DNA of 64,000 nucleotides from Berkiella_A sp964633725 (GTDB lineage: Bacteria > Pseudomonadota > Gammaproteobacteria > Berkiellales > Berkiellaceae): NCBI GenBank assembly GCA_964633725.1, contig CAZWHY010000010.1, positions 1 to 64,000 of the forward strand, read 5' to 3'. Below, one piece after another: positions 35,291 to 44,615 of the stretch. The notes below the pieces were generated by a model, which was not told the origin of the DNA, did not search any database, and saw nothing but the letters and a program-made list of their open reading frames with translations. How positions within the stretch are numbered: the stretch's first letter is position 1; every line of letters starts with the position of its first letter. Position numbers and translations under genes: made by a program.

Positions 35291-36527
35291 CTCTAGCGTA
35301 AGGTAAGCGAGAGGTTAAAATATTATCTTGATTTTGTAAGTTCTCACTTTGAATTAGCATGAATTTTTCATTGTGGTCACTAAAATACTCTCCAGCCAGA
35401 TTGACGTTAATGGCTTTTAAACGCTGGTCAACCTCTGTGCTTATTATTTTATAAACAATATAACCATCAGAGATATTATAAAGTGCAGTAAAAGGCACAG
35501 ATATCAAATTTGTTTTTTCTGGAAAGGTTACTTTTAGTTTGACGGTCTGACCAATACGCAAAGGTGGGTTTGGCTCTTGGATTGTAAATAAAGCCTCGAT
35601 ACCGGCTTGATCGGTATTAATTTCTCCTGCGAGCCTACTGAGTGTGATATCCAAATTTTCGCTTAAATCAGGCAGTGTGCCAATGATTGGGTTATCGCCT
35701 GTCAGGGCATCTTGTAGTGTTTTTATTTGGTCAGTTGGGAATTGCGCTCTAATTTCAAGATGTTCTGTATCATACAGACTGAGTAATTCTTGGTTATTTT
35801 GCACTCTGTCTCCAATGGAGACAGCTCGTTGACTAATGCGACCATTAAAAGGCGCTACAATTTCTGTGCGAGATAAGTTCAGTTTTGCAATATTCAACTT
35901 GGCTATTTCTCGTGCTTTATCTGCTTCTAGTTGTTTTAAAGCATGCTCAAAATTATCGATGGTTCTTTTTCGTTCATTGAGAGAAATGATTTCTCTGAAT
36001 AAGCTTATTTGAGCACTTTCGATATTGGCTTGCGAGGCAACGCTTTTTTTAGCGAGTTTTTGTTGGCGGTCAACGGCGCTTTTAGATAGGGTGATTAATT
36101 TTCTTTGTTGCTCATAAATGACTTTATCAAAGATATTTTTATTTTTGGCTTCTTCAATCAGAGCCTCTAATCTTAATACATTAGTGGCTTGTTGTGTCAC
36201 ATCCAGCTCGGCGTCCACGGGATTTATTTGGGCTAATTTTTCTCCTGCTTTAAAGCTCAGTCCTTCCTGGGCGACCAATGCTTGGATATAACCTGTGACA
36301 CCGGCTCGTAAAGTCGTATTATAAAGTGATTCAACGGTGCCATAAACGATGGTATTGGGTGAATGGTTTTTTGTCTGAATCGTGAGAGCATCCACAGGCC
36401 ATGAGCGTTCTGCTTGTGCTGAAGGTGCCGTTGAGTCTGCTGTTAAAAACAGCATAGAAGAGACAAAGATTGCAGTACCGGCAATCAAAATAGGCAATAA
36501 CTTAAAAGGTAAGCGTTTGAACTTCAT
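35256..36527 (-). CDS. RND efflux periplasmic adaptor (membrane fusion) protein
   Basis: This 423-residue protein has an N-terminal membrane anchor (LLPILIAGTAIFVSSMLFLT), a lipoyl-like domain (VTGYIQALVAQEGLSFKAGEKL and IVAPFNGRISQRAVSIGDRV), a long coiled-coil hairpin at about 125-215, and a beta-barrel domain. It links the RND permease to an outer-membrane channel. It is first in a two-gene operon. Confidence 0.92.
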   Translation of the reverse strand: MKFKRLPFKLLPILIAGTAIFVSSMLFLTADSTAPSAQAERSWPVDALTIQTKNHSPNTIVYGTVESLYNTTLRAGVTGYIQALVAQEGLSFKAGEKLAQINPVDAELDVTQQATNVLRLEALIEEAKNKNIFDKVIYEQQRKLITLSKSAVDRQQKLAKKSVASQANIESAQISLFREIISLNERKRTIDNFEHALKQLEADKAREIAKLNIAKLNLSRTEIVAPFNGRISQRAVSIGDRVQNNQELLSLYDTEHLEIRAQFPTDQIKTLQDALTGDNPIIGTLPDLSENLDITLSRLAGEINTDQAGIEALFTIQEPNPPLRIGQTVKLKVTFPEKTNLISVPFTALYNISDGYIVYKIISTEVDQRLKAINVNLAGEYFSDHNEKFMLIQSENLQNQDNILTSRLPYARDALKVVIREQK

Positions 36528-36749
36528 GTTGCCTATCTTTGCTCCTGCAAAATGTAAATGTTTCCATACCTTAATTATTTATGCCACATGGTGGCACCTT
36601 CAAAAGTACATCAGAGTGCACAATTCTTACAACTAACTTACTTTGAGAGGTAAGTTTCCCTTTTTTTTGATAAAAAACGGTTAATATTTGACAGAGGTAT
36701 ACTGATCTTATAACTTGTGTTAGTTCAAGTATTAACTAAGGTTTTGACT

Positions 36750-38162
36750 ATGTCTGCCCCTTCATTTTTCAGTTTTTCAAATTTGGCTAAAATTAGTACG
36801 GGTCGTACCCCGGTGTTAAAAGGGTTATTGCCTCCTATTGGTACAACAATGGCCTTATTGGCTACTGCGCTTATCATCAGTGGGGGTTGGTGGCTCATGG
36901 CAGGTGCATCTGCAAGTGCTGCTTTGTTTTTGCCTTTTTATGCCAAAACAGTTGCGATTGTTTGTGGTATGACACTGCTTAATTTTATATTTCAGCGCGA
37001 TATTCAGCATGCGATGCATAGCTGTAGACCGATTGAAGATGAATTTGAGTATGATTCAGAAAACCCGACAAAACCTATTAAATTAGTGGCAGATCTGGTT
37101 GAACAGCTCAACCATTATTTTAGGCAGAAATATGGTGACAAACATGTTGATATGCCAGTGCCGAGACTCGCCACATTTAAACATGCGCACTTTGAAATGG
37201 AAACCGTGTTGGGCATGAGTCCATGGCATAGTGAAATCATGTTTTCGGATGGTGTGTTTAATTTTCATCATACACAAATGAACCAAAGAATGTTGGCGGC
37301 ACAAATCGCCAAAGAGCTAGCAAAAATATATATGCGTCGTGGTTCTTCGCATATCATTGTGCGTATGGGCACAGACATGTTAAATACTTTGGAATCATTG
37401 CAAAGTGCCAATAGTTTTTTCAAGGTATTAGGCGTATTAACATGGCCTTTGCAATTTTTGTTTTTGGCGGAACGCTCGCTTAAACGTTCTTATGAATATG
37501 AAGCTAGCAAGGTTGTTGTAGAATTAGGGCGCGGTACAGATTTATATCGCTACTTAGACAAAGATCCTTGCCCGACTCTGACCAAAAAGCCTGATTTAGC
37601 AACCATTACTCAAAATAGAGATAATATAAAGCGTCCATCTTATAATGGCCCACTTAAATTTTTATTGGCACCCATGCATAAATGGATAGTTGATAATCTT
37701 GAGTTACCCAGTGATCATCATGGCCATAATATTATATTTGTTGCTGTATCGGGGTTGATTCGTGAAGGGATATTTCATGTGAATGAGCTATATAGCAGTT
37801 CCCCTCGTGGCACACGATTAAAAGAATTTATTTTGTCTGAGCTGCAAAAAAGAGATGGGGTAAAAGCCAATCTAGATGAGCATGATGCAGGCGATATAGT
37901 GGTAAACGATATATTTAAAGCAGATGCTTCTAAGTGTTATAAGCCTATCGCTCTAGATGGCAACGGATTTTCGAAGCATGATGGGCACGGGCATCACCAT
38001 CATGGCTGTTCTGATGAAAGCTCGAGAGAACAAGCATTAAGTCTTTCTGGAGATAATGTTGTGGCATTTCGACAAAAAGATTCAGCGGGTGAGTCGGAAA
38101 AGCAATCTGAGATTGATGAAGTGGGTAACAAATCAAAGCAGAGGCAAGGTAAAAATAGGTAG
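36750..38162 (+). CDS. M48-like membrane pseudo-peptidase with His-rich tail
   Basis: This protein of about 470 residues has two N-terminal membrane helices (about 30-52 and 57-81) and a domain laid out like HtpX/M48 peptidases: MFSDGVFNFHHTQMNQRMLA, then the zinc-helix position, then RSYEYEASKVVVEL where M48 has EYEADR. The catalytic HExxH is replaced by KELAK (about 188-192), so zinc hydrolysis is unlikely. The tail is rich in histidine (HDGHGHHHHGCSD) and could bind metal. The ATG at 36750 has AAGG eight bases upstream. M48 homology is by motif pattern and moderately certain. Confidence 0.65.
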   Translation: MSAPSFFSFSNLAKISTGRTPVLKGLLPPIGTTMALLATALIISGGWWLMAGASASAALFLPFYAKTVAIVCGMTLLNFIFQRDIQHAMHSCRPIEDEFEYDSENPTKPIKLVADLVEQLNHYFRQKYGDKHVDMPVPRLATFKHAHFEMETVLGMSPWHSEIMFSDGVFNFHHTQMNQRMLAAQIAKELAKIYMRRGSSHIIVRMGTDMLNTLESLQSANSFFKVLGVLTWPLQFLFLAERSLKRSYEYEASKVVVELGRGTDLYRYLDKDPCPTLTKKPDLATITQNRDNIKRPSYNGPLKFLLAPMHKWIVDNLELPSDHHGHNIIFVAVSGLIREGIFHVNELYSSSPRGTRLKEFILSELQKRDGVKANLDEHDAGDIVVNDIFKADASKCYKPIALDGNGFSKHDGHGHHHHGCSDESSREQALSLSGDNVVAFRQKDSAGESEKQSEIDEVGNKSKQRQGKNR

Positions 38163-38225
38163 TTGCTTTTCTTTTTGGGTTTGTTATAGTACGCTTTCTT
38201 ACTTGTTTTGTGGATGGTTTTTAGC

Positions 38226-39800
38226 ATGTTTTTTGATGACTTCCCTCAAGAAATAGATTTTTATCAAAATTTGGATGTCTATACAGCTCCCAGTAGTGTT
38301 GTTGCGGCAGGTTCTGGTTATATTGGGACAAATCAACCTCTTACAGATAAAGATGCGAATTTTTCCGCTCAGAATCTGAGATTAGATGAGATTTTGCCGG
38401 TTGATGAGCTTAGTGGCATATTAGATTTTACAAATAGTGTTGTTCATCAAGCATCTCCTACTCTAGATGTTCCAGTAGATGTTCCAGGTTATGAGTTTGG
38501 GGCGTTTGGATTGGGGGCACAGGACAGAGAATTGGATCACTCTGATAATTATTCCTTGATGGAGATAAACAGAGATGAAGACAGTTTCATTGTAGGAAGT
38601 ATTCATTTTCCAAGCAGTCAGCCAGTAGAATTTCAAATTAAAATTTTGGAACCACTTCTGAATAACATATACGACAGAATAGATCTTAATGATAATTTTG
38701 TGGTGATTGGGGATATTAATTGTCTAACAGTGGTTGGACAAGATGCCAGTGATGCACAAAAATTAGAAGTTGAGTCAAATATTTCTAAAATAGTGGCTTA
38801 TTTAGAGGCGGTTGGCGCTGAAAAAGGGATACAATTTCAGGTTGACTTTCCACTAAACTCTATAGCAAAAGAAAGGGTCGCGGATGATTTAACAATGAAT
38901 CCGCAAGAGCTTATTAAATCTGGGGTGACGATTCGAGATACCATGATTTCTATTACAGGGAAATATATTGGTTTAGGCAATATAACAGAAGAGGCCGTAT
39001 TGGTAAGCTATACGAGTTCTGCTCTTGGGCAAACGAATGATATCGTAGATTTTAAGCTTTTAGGCGAGCATCCTTTTGACCATGTTATTATCAGTGCAGA
39101 AGTCAATGGACTAAAAATATATTACGTTAATGTGATAGAAAGTGCAGGTGATAAAGGGTTTAAAGAGAATCAATATAAAGAATTACCTGATGCACAGCTT
39201 TCTTTGCAGTGGACTAGAGATGTCTATGAGACATTAGCCATCATATTAAAACCAAATTTAAGTGCTGATGCTCTTAATGAATTGAGCAATATTGAGCTGA
39301 AAGATTTTTTAAACAGCAGCAAAATAGAATTTAATGGTGGGGTTAAATCAGATAAAGAAGAGATAGTTCAGTTAATAGCAGATGATTTCATATCTCAAGT
39401 TAAATTATTGCCATCTACCAATGCGCTGATTGATTTATTAAAAGAGGATGTTAGTATCAACTGGGCAAAAATCACAAGTGAAATTGTGAGAAGTTGTGTT
39501 GGCAAGGATGGTGCAATCTCATCTTTCACCACAAAATTGGCAGCAAGTAATTTTTCCCAAGAAGTTTTTGGTGGTTTTGTTTTGAGCGAGCAATACCATG
39601 TGTTACACAACGAGCTGGGTGCTGCAGGCGTACGTGATTTAGTGGAGCAACATCAATTAGATATTTTGATCGATCTTCAGAAACAAGAAAATAGCTTGGT
39701 TCTTTTGTGTGAAAATAACAAAGAAGCATCAGAATTTACAGCAATAGCCAAAAGCTTGGTAATACCACTGGATATACAAGAACATAGAATTTTTCATTAA
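38226..39800 (+). CDS. Unknown 524-residue protein, possibly EEP-fold-like, candidate effector
   Basis: No family is firmly recognised. Residues of about 110-170 (FIVGSIHFPSSQPVEFQIKI then NFVVIGDINCLTVVG) resemble the H-L and GDxN region of endonuclease/exonuclease/phosphatase enzymes, and EHPFDHVIISAEVNG resembles the terminal SDH motif. The N-terminal catalytic Asn/Glu motifs of that fold are not apparent. The sequence is acidic, without signal peptide or membrane helix. The start at 38226 is favoured over 38208 because GGATGG precedes it. It lies 63 bases after the M48-like gene and may be cotranscribed. The functional guess is weak. Confidence 0.65.
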   Translation: MFFDDFPQEIDFYQNLDVYTAPSSVVAAGSGYIGTNQPLTDKDANFSAQNLRLDEILPVDELSGILDFTNSVVHQASPTLDVPVDVPGYEFGAFGLGAQDRELDHSDNYSLMEINRDEDSFIVGSIHFPSSQPVEFQIKILEPLLNNIYDRIDLNDNFVVIGDINCLTVVGQDASDAQKLEVESNISKIVAYLEAVGAEKGIQFQVDFPLNSIAKERVADDLTMNPQELIKSGVTIRDTMISITGKYIGLGNITEEAVLVSYTSSALGQTNDIVDFKLLGEHPFDHVIISAEVNGLKIYYVNVIESAGDKGFKENQYKELPDAQLSLQWTRDVYETLAIILKPNLSADALNELSNIELKDFLNSSKIEFNGGVKSDKEEIVQLIADDFISQVKLLPSTNALIDLLKEDVSINWAKITSEIVRSCVGKDGAISSFTTKLAASNFSQEVFGGFVLSEQYHVLHNELGAAGVRDLVEQHQLDILIDLQKQENSLVLLCENNKEASEFTAIAKSLVIPLDIQEHRIFH

Positions 39801-39810
39801 TCTTCTTTTA

Positions 39811-40212
39811 CTAACCCTCTTCCCCCCCGCGCTTCATATCTCTTAGAGCGCGGCGGTTATGTTTATCTGGCTTGTTTATTGGATTAGGCGCTGTTTTATA
39901 CATTAGCCTCATGGCCTGTTGTTTTTCTAACGCAATTTTATATTTTTTCAAGCTTTCATCTGTTTCTTCATACCAAGATTGTGCAATTGAGGCAGCTTGT
40001 CTTTTTTCACCTAATGCGATGACTTGAATTGTCTTTTCATACAGAGGGGTTTCAATTGTTAGCGTGGCGCCAATGGCAATTGGGCGTGCGGCTTTAGGTT
40101 TTTGAGCGTTCATTTTTATTTTGCCGTGTTGAATCGCTTTGGTGGCTAGCGCTCGGGTTTTATAAAAGCGTGCGGCCCAGAGCCACTTGTCAAGTCGTAC
40201 AGTATCAACCAT
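39811..40212 (-). CDS. hslR: Ribosome-associated heat shock protein Hsp15
   Basis: This 133-residue protein has an N-terminal S4 RNA-binding domain (VRLDKWLWAARFYKTRALAT...HGKIKMNAQKPK) and the basic C-terminal tail of Hsp15. It recycles stalled 50S subunits bearing nascent chains. It is convergent with the preceding gene (10-base gap) and divergent from nudE. Confidence 0.92.
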   Translation of the reverse strand: MVDTVRLDKWLWAARFYKTRALATKAIQHGKIKMNAQKPKAARPIAIGATLTIETPLYEKTIQVIALGEKRQAASIAQSWYEETDESLKKYKIALEKQQAMRLMYKTAPNPINKPDKHNRRALRDMKRGGEEG

Positions 40213-40305
40213 AAATAAAATCTGTATAGCATAGCGAGAATGTAATTCACGATGTATGATTGTACCAGTTCCGAATAATAGTCGATATTTAAAGTGTAGT
40301 TTTTT

Positions 40306-40902
40306 ATGGGTGATGAGTTAGATACCAGAGATCCAATTTTTAAAAATAAGCAAAAGCCGAAGATTTTAAATATTAAGTCAATTGCAAAAACGAAGATTTT
40401 CAAAATCGAGGAAGTTACCTTACACTTTAGCAATGGTGAGCAACGTATATTTGAGAGATTAAGGGGCTGGAAGCCAGGCGTGGTTTTGGTTGTTCCCATG
40501 CGAGATCCAGAAACTTTGTTGCTTATCCAAGAATATGGGGCTGGCGTCAATGAGTACGTTTTATCTTTTCCCAAAGGACGTATTGAGGAAGGAGAAGATA
40601 TTTTAGAAGCTGGCAATCGTGAGATGCAAGAAGAGATTGGATTTAAATCCAACAAGCTGACATATCTGCAATGTATGAGTACTGCTCCCAATTATAATGA
40701 TACACAAATACATATATTATTAGCGGAAGACTTGAGCGTTTCGCAGTTGGAAGGAGACGAGCCTGAGGTGATGACTATTGTACCGTGGTCTATACATGAG
40801 ATAGATAGCTTGTTAGCGCGACCAGACTTTCATGAAAGCAAAAGCTTCGCAGCATTATTTTTAGTAAAATACTATTTGGATAAGAGAGCAGATGGCTGCT
40901 GA
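40306..40902 (+). CDS. nudE: ADP compounds hydrolase NudE
   Basis: This 198-residue Nudix hydrolase has the Nudix box GRIEEGEDILEAGNREMQEE followed by IGF. It is preceded by VNEYVLSFPK as in NudE, which cleaves ADP-ribose, Ap3A and NADH. It overlaps cysQ by 11 bases, an arrangement common in gammaproteobacteria (nudE-cysQ). Confidence 0.92.
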   Translation: MGDELDTRDPIFKNKQKPKILNIKSIAKTKIFKIEEVTLHFSNGEQRIFERLRGWKPGVVLVVPMRDPETLLLIQEYGAGVNEYVLSFPKGRIEEGEDILEAGNREMQEEIGFKSNKLTYLQCMSTAPNYNDTQIHILLAEDLSVSQLEGDEPEVMTIVPWSIHEIDSLLARPDFHESKSFAALFLVKYYLDKRADGC

Positions 40903-41722
40903 TTTAAAAACAATTGCTGAGCATGTATACCGTACAGCTGTTGCGGCTGGGGAAGCAATATTGCCCTATTACCATCGTGAGCAAGATATTGAGCTTGAGT
41001 TCAAAGCGGATAATTCACCTTTAACCGCTGCCGATAAGGCCGCTCACGATGTCATTGAGCGGGCACTTAAAAACTATGTGGTTTTTGATGGTTCTGTTCC
41101 TATTTTATCGGAAGAAGGAGAAGGACTTTCTGAAGCTGAAAAGTTTAGCTGGGCAAGCTATTGGTGTGTCGATCCACTAGATGGCACACAAGAATTTATT
41201 CGCAAAAGTGATGAGTTTGCGGTTTGTATTGCGTTGATTGAAAATCATGTTCCTATCATTGGTGTGATTTATTCACCGGTAACAAAAGAAGGCTATGTGG
41301 CTTGGCGAGGCGGTGGGGCTTACCAAGAGGTTGATGGTGAGATGGTACCTATTAAAGCGCAACAGCCCGCTAATCAACCACTACGCATTGTCGCTAGCCG
41401 TAGGCATGGTGTGCATAGTGTTCAAGACATATTAGATCACTTGAAAGATTATCAAATGGTTAGTCGTGGTAGCGCATTAAAATTCTGTGAAATTGCTTGT
41501 GGTCGTGTAGATTTATTTTTACGCGCGACTGAGACTAGTGAATGGGATAATGCAGCAGGGCAATGTATTGCTATAGAAGCCGGAGCTCGTTTATTTCATT
41601 TTGATTTCACACCGGTTCGTTACAATGAAAAATTAAGCATGTTAACCCAACCGCTTATTGTGATTGGCGATCCTGCGCTAGATTGGCAATCTTTGTTATC
41701 TAAATGTATTAAAATAAAGTAA
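40892..41722 (+). CDS. cysQ: 3'(2'),5'-bisphosphate nucleotidase CysQ
   Basis: This 276-residue inositol-monophosphatase-family enzyme has motif 1 region SEEGEGL, motif 2 WCVDPLDGTQEF and motif 3 SEWDNAAGQCIAIEAGA. It removes 3'-phosphoadenosine 5'-phosphate arising in sulfate assimilation. It is translationally coupled to nudE. Confidence 0.94.
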   Translation: MAADLKTIAEHVYRTAVAAGEAILPYYHREQDIELEFKADNSPLTAADKAAHDVIERALKNYVVFDGSVPILSEEGEGLSEAEKFSWASYWCVDPLDGTQEFIRKSDEFAVCIALIENHVPIIGVIYSPVTKEGYVAWRGGGAYQEVDGEMVPIKAQQPANQPLRIVASRRHGVHSVQDILDHLKDYQMVSRGSALKFCEIACGRVDLFLRATETSEWDNAAGQCIAIEAGARLFHFDFTPVRYNEKLSMLTQPLIVIGDPALDWQSLLSKCIKIK

Positions 41723-42182
41723 TTTTTACTCAGAAATCTCCTCAGAAATCTCCTCAGAAATCTTCAGAATCTCGCAGGGATACCCAAGCTTGTGTCCTAT
41801 TACGCTGACCAATTTATCCCTTGTCTTTGTCAGATTCTTACCTGAAGCGAGCTAAATAAAAGAGAGCAATTAGCCATCTGGCTTGTGGATAACTTTGTGG
41901 ATTAAAGTTTAGCAAGTTTTATTAGTTGTGGGTGTTATTTGGTTAATGAAATAGTCAGATCTTGTAATTATAATAAAAACGCTAGTAAAATCAAGTGTGT
42001 TTACGAGGGCAAGGTGAGTAAATTATATTGTTTAGAAATTGAATTATATATGCTCATTAACTGAAACGCCTGTGTACAACTTATTGATAGGCTAATGTTG
42101 TGATGTCAACTGGATTTGAAGTTTTGTAAGATTTTTTTTGAAATCGTTTTAGATCTACGTAGGATTTAGGTAAAAAATGGCA
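41723..42182. other. AT-rich intergenic region with DnaA-like boxes and a 12-base tandem repeat
   Basis: These 460 bases hold no gene. They contain one exact DnaA box (TGTGGATAA, 41884-41892), a one-mismatch box 12 bases on (TGTGGATTA, 41896-41904), and a looser match at 42071-42079 (TGTGTACAA). They also contain the repeat at 41729-41764. This could be a DnaA-binding locus. Origin status is not shown, because no dnaA, dnaN or mnmG lies nearby. Confidence 0.4.
41729..41764. repeat. Three tandem copies of a 12-base repeat
   Basis: The unit is CTCAGAAATCTC, with two perfect copies and a third differing in the last base, followed by a partial copy (CAGAATCTC). It lies just after the cysQ stop. 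Its function is unknown. Confidence 0.9.
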
Positions 42183-42911
42183 TTATTTTTTTGGGGGTTG
42201 TGCTGCCAGGAGTATAGCGCTAATAGCGGATTGTTTTGCTTCGTTTGCTAGTATGAGTGCGGTTTTTCTTTCTAGATTTCTCGCATTGAGAGGAAGTTTT
42301 TTATTTAGAAGAATTTTTGTCTCTTCAGCGAGGCCAAAGTGAGCCGCCCAATGTAGTAAGGTGTTTTTCTGACTGTCATACTCTACTGTTTGGCAGTATT
42401 TTGTTGCCAAACTAATAAGGGATTTTTGCATCTTAGAACTCATGATATTCAGAGGTTCCCAAAAGCAGCCTGTAGCACCAGCTTTTAGTAGTTCTTCATA
42501 GAGTGCAATAGGGTGCTTGGATTTTTTGGAGTTAATTTCGGCTAAGGGCGTTTTTGAATAAACATTGATAACATTGGGATCCGCTTTATGAGAGAGTAGT
42601 AATTTGACGGACGCCATATCGCCATTTTCAGCCGCGTAGTGCAGTGGTGTATCACCATTGTCGTCTTGTGCATTTGGGTTGGCGCCATTTTTTAATAGAT
42701 ATTCCACGACGCTAAATTCTGCTTCGAATTCTAATGCACAATGTAAAGGGGTTCGTTTATAGTCATCTTCTGCTTGTATCTTATCTTTTAAGTTGGATAG
42801 GTTTTTAACTTTCATTTCAGCCATAAACATTGCAGTATTTTCTTTACGAGCGTCTGTATTTTTATCTAGCTCTGAAGATGTTTGTTGTTGCTTTTTTTTC
42901 CGGCCGAACAT
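42183..42911 (-). CDS. Ankyrin repeat protein
   Basis: This 242-residue protein has about four ankyrin repeats, clearest at KRTPLHCALEFEAEFSVVEY, NGDTPLHYAAENGDMASVKL and NTLLHWAAHFGLAEETKILL. It has a basic start (MFGRKKKQQQ) and no signal peptide. Ankyrin proteins of intracellular bacteria often act in the host cell, but here that is only suggested by context. Its neighbour is a truncated DUF155 remnant, so the locus has been rearranged. Confidence 0.85.
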   Translation of the reverse strand: MFGRKKKQQQTSSELDKNTDARKENTAMFMAEMKVKNLSNLKDKIQAEDDYKRTPLHCALEFEAEFSVVEYLLKNGANPNAQDDNGDTPLHYAAENGDMASVKLLLSHKADPNVINVYSKTPLAEINSKKSKHPIALYEELLKAGATGCFWEPLNIMSSKMQKSLISLATKYCQTVEYDSQKNTLLHWAAHFGLAEETKILLNKKLPLNARNLERKTALILANEAKQSAISAILLAAQPPKK

Positions 42912-42923
42912 AATATTCCTAAC

Positions 42924-43145
42924 TTAGCTGTGGAGCCAATTTTTAAAAAAGAGTTCATAAAATTGCAACCCAATTTCAATCATGATTAAAATAATTATAT
43001 ACCATTCTAAGCGGCTACTGTGGCGATGTTCCAGAACACCTAAAGAAGTTTCTGCTGTTTTTGAGATCAGCTCCATTTTTTGATGTGGTATTTCTTCTCG
43101 TTCTCTTAATTCTAGATCATTGATGGCGGTAACGTTGGGATGAGG
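42924..43145 (-). pseudogene. C-terminal remnant of a DUF155/RMND1-family protein
   Basis: A start-less minus-strand frame ends at 42924 and encodes LELREREEIPHQKMELISKT, then LGVLEHRHSSRLEWYIIILI and a final hydrophobic helix. This is the characteristic C-terminus (HRHSSRLEW plus membrane helix) of DUF155 proteins. The first several hundred residues are missing and the frame is closed by a stop upstream. A gene end without its body fits local rearrangement. Confidence 0.7.
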
Positions 43146-43155
43146 TTAAGTTGTT

Positions 43156-43267
43156 TAGTCGACATACCATGCCTGCCAATTCCATTGTATATTTTCAGCA
43201 ATCATTGTAGCTTAATTATTATATGGAAGATAAGGGGGGGCAATAATTCTATTTTAATAGGATTATT
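43156..43267. repeat. Left copy of the hipBA upstream repeat, with a retained operator
   Basis: These 112 bases align with 46518-46630 upstream of hipB, including TTGTATATTTTCAGCA and GAAGATAAGGGG. It ends in an operator-like palindrome, AATAATTCTA-TTTTAA-TAGGATTATT (43242-43267), matching the hip operators with one mismatch. It lies downstream of the caspase-like gene pair, with no hipBA beside it. Confidence 0.75.
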
Positions 43268-43355
43268 AAGTTTGGCCGAGAGGCATGTTCAATTGGCTTA
43301 CGTTTAAAATTGAAGTTGCCTCAAGTTCTCGGTGCAAGGAAATGATGTGAAATAT

Positions 43356-44534
43356 TTATTGTGTGTATCTGAAATATTTTAGTTCATTGGGCACTTGGGT
43401 TGTTTGGGTGACAGACTTTGTTTGTCTGCAATAGTTGTATAAAGCAGAGTTATCAGCTTCTTCTTGCCAAAAGTGTTCTGACTCCCAAGATGGCGCATCT
43501 GATGCAATATTAATGTGGGGTTGTCCTGCGGGGTAAGGATAGCCTAGAGCTGGAGTTGCTGTTACAGATATTTTCTTATCCTCTAATTTATCAAGCACTT
43601 GTCTTGCAAGAGAGCCAGGGGCAAAAATGCTTTCTTCATCTTGGGGGACATAGAGTAGTTTATGTCTAAAGTTCGCGACTTCTTCGTATGGAGTTGATTT
43701 TATTCTGTTTTTTACAAACAGATTAGCGGTTGTTATTGTATTATCTAAATCGTTTTCGAGTGTGCCACTTTCACATCCTAATAATATAAGTTTGGATATT
43801 TTTCCTGGATTTATATTAATCAAATCAGCTATATTGTTGGATATTGTTTCTGCATCAGCATAATCCCATACCCCATGCTGAGACTTTAAACCATGCTGCC
43901 AATGCCCATCAATGACTAAAGTTGAATTGGGCTCACAAATTTCTAGTGCAAGAGCCAGTGCCGTAGGGCTTCCGACATACAGCGGGTTGTCATTTGGATG
44001 TTGATGTGTTGTCACAAGTAAACCTTGACCAATTTCATCATCGTGCTCAACATCAGCAGGATGTGCTGCATGGATTCGGCTAAAGGGAGGGGAAAAAGTA
44101 GCGTCATTTTTAATGTTACGGGATTCAAGTTGTTGTTGAAAGTGAATGTGTTCAATAGCTTCTTTAAAATATTGATTTTTTGTTATAGCATCTCTTAATC
44201 CAATCAGCAATATATATTTTACTTGCTGAAGAAATGTTCCAGCAGAAATTAGGGAAGTCATTTTTTTTGTGAGTTTTAAATCGACTAGAGCAGTTTCTTT
44301 AAATTGATTGACATCCTCTTGGAACTGAGTTTCTCCCCATTTGATAGGAAAGGGATATTGTTCTGAAATTTTTTGCTTTGCTTGCAAAATGGCGGTTATG
44401 ACATTTTCAGCAGAGGTTGCATGTTGTAATTTAAAGTTACACTCGAAAATATTTAAACCTGCCTCTACATTTTTCTGGCTTTGGCGAAGTGTTATAGTGA
44501 TGTTGTTTGTTGTTTGTTGAAAAATAACGGTCAT
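43356..44534 (-). CDS. Caspase-like (clan CD) cysteine peptidase-like protein A
   Basis: This protein of about 392 residues has a C-terminal half resembling clan CD folds. A strand and histidine motif STLVIDGHW (His at about 211) is followed some 40 residues later by SKLILLGCESG (Cys at about 254). Both the order and the hydrophobic strand before each residue fit caspase-like or C80-type peptidases. The N-terminal part is unrecognised. It is a paralogue of the next gene (shared THQHPNDNP/KHRHENAP and NSTL(V/I)(I/L)DGH blocks). The ATG at 44534 has AGAGAT upstream. The H-G pair is H-W here, so activity is uncertain. It shares no known neighbour function. Confidence 0.6.
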   Translation of the reverse strand: MTVIFQQTTNNITITLRQSQKNVEAGLNIFECNFKLQHATSAENVITAILQAKQKISEQYPFPIKWGETQFQEDVNQFKETALVDLKLTKKMTSLISAGTFLQQVKYILLIGLRDAITKNQYFKEAIEHIHFQQQLESRNIKNDATFSPPFSRIHAAHPADVEHDDEIGQGLLVTTHQHPNDNPLYVGSPTALALALEICEPNSTLVIDGHWQHGLKSQHGVWDYADAETISNNIADLININPGKISKLILLGCESGTLENDLDNTITTANLFVKNRIKSTPYEEVANFRHKLLYVPQDEESIFAPGSLARQVLDKLEDKKISVTATPALGYPYPAGQPHINIASDAPSWESEHFWQEEADNSALYNYCRQTKSVTQTTQVPNELKYFRYTQ

Positions 44535-44581
44535 TATTATATCTCTATAGCTATCGGGTTTAAAAATATATATCAAAATAC

Positions 44582-44602
44582 GGGCATAAAATAATTATGC
44601 CC
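44582..44602 (-). terminator. Hairpin between the two caspase-like genes
   Basis: GGGCATAA-AATAA-TTATGCCC forms a perfect 8-base stem 14 bases after the upstream gene's stop. T-rich sequence follows on the minus strand. It may be a terminator or attenuator reducing readthrough into the second gene. Confidence 0.5.
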
Positions 44603-44615
44603 TGTGTCTAAGTTT

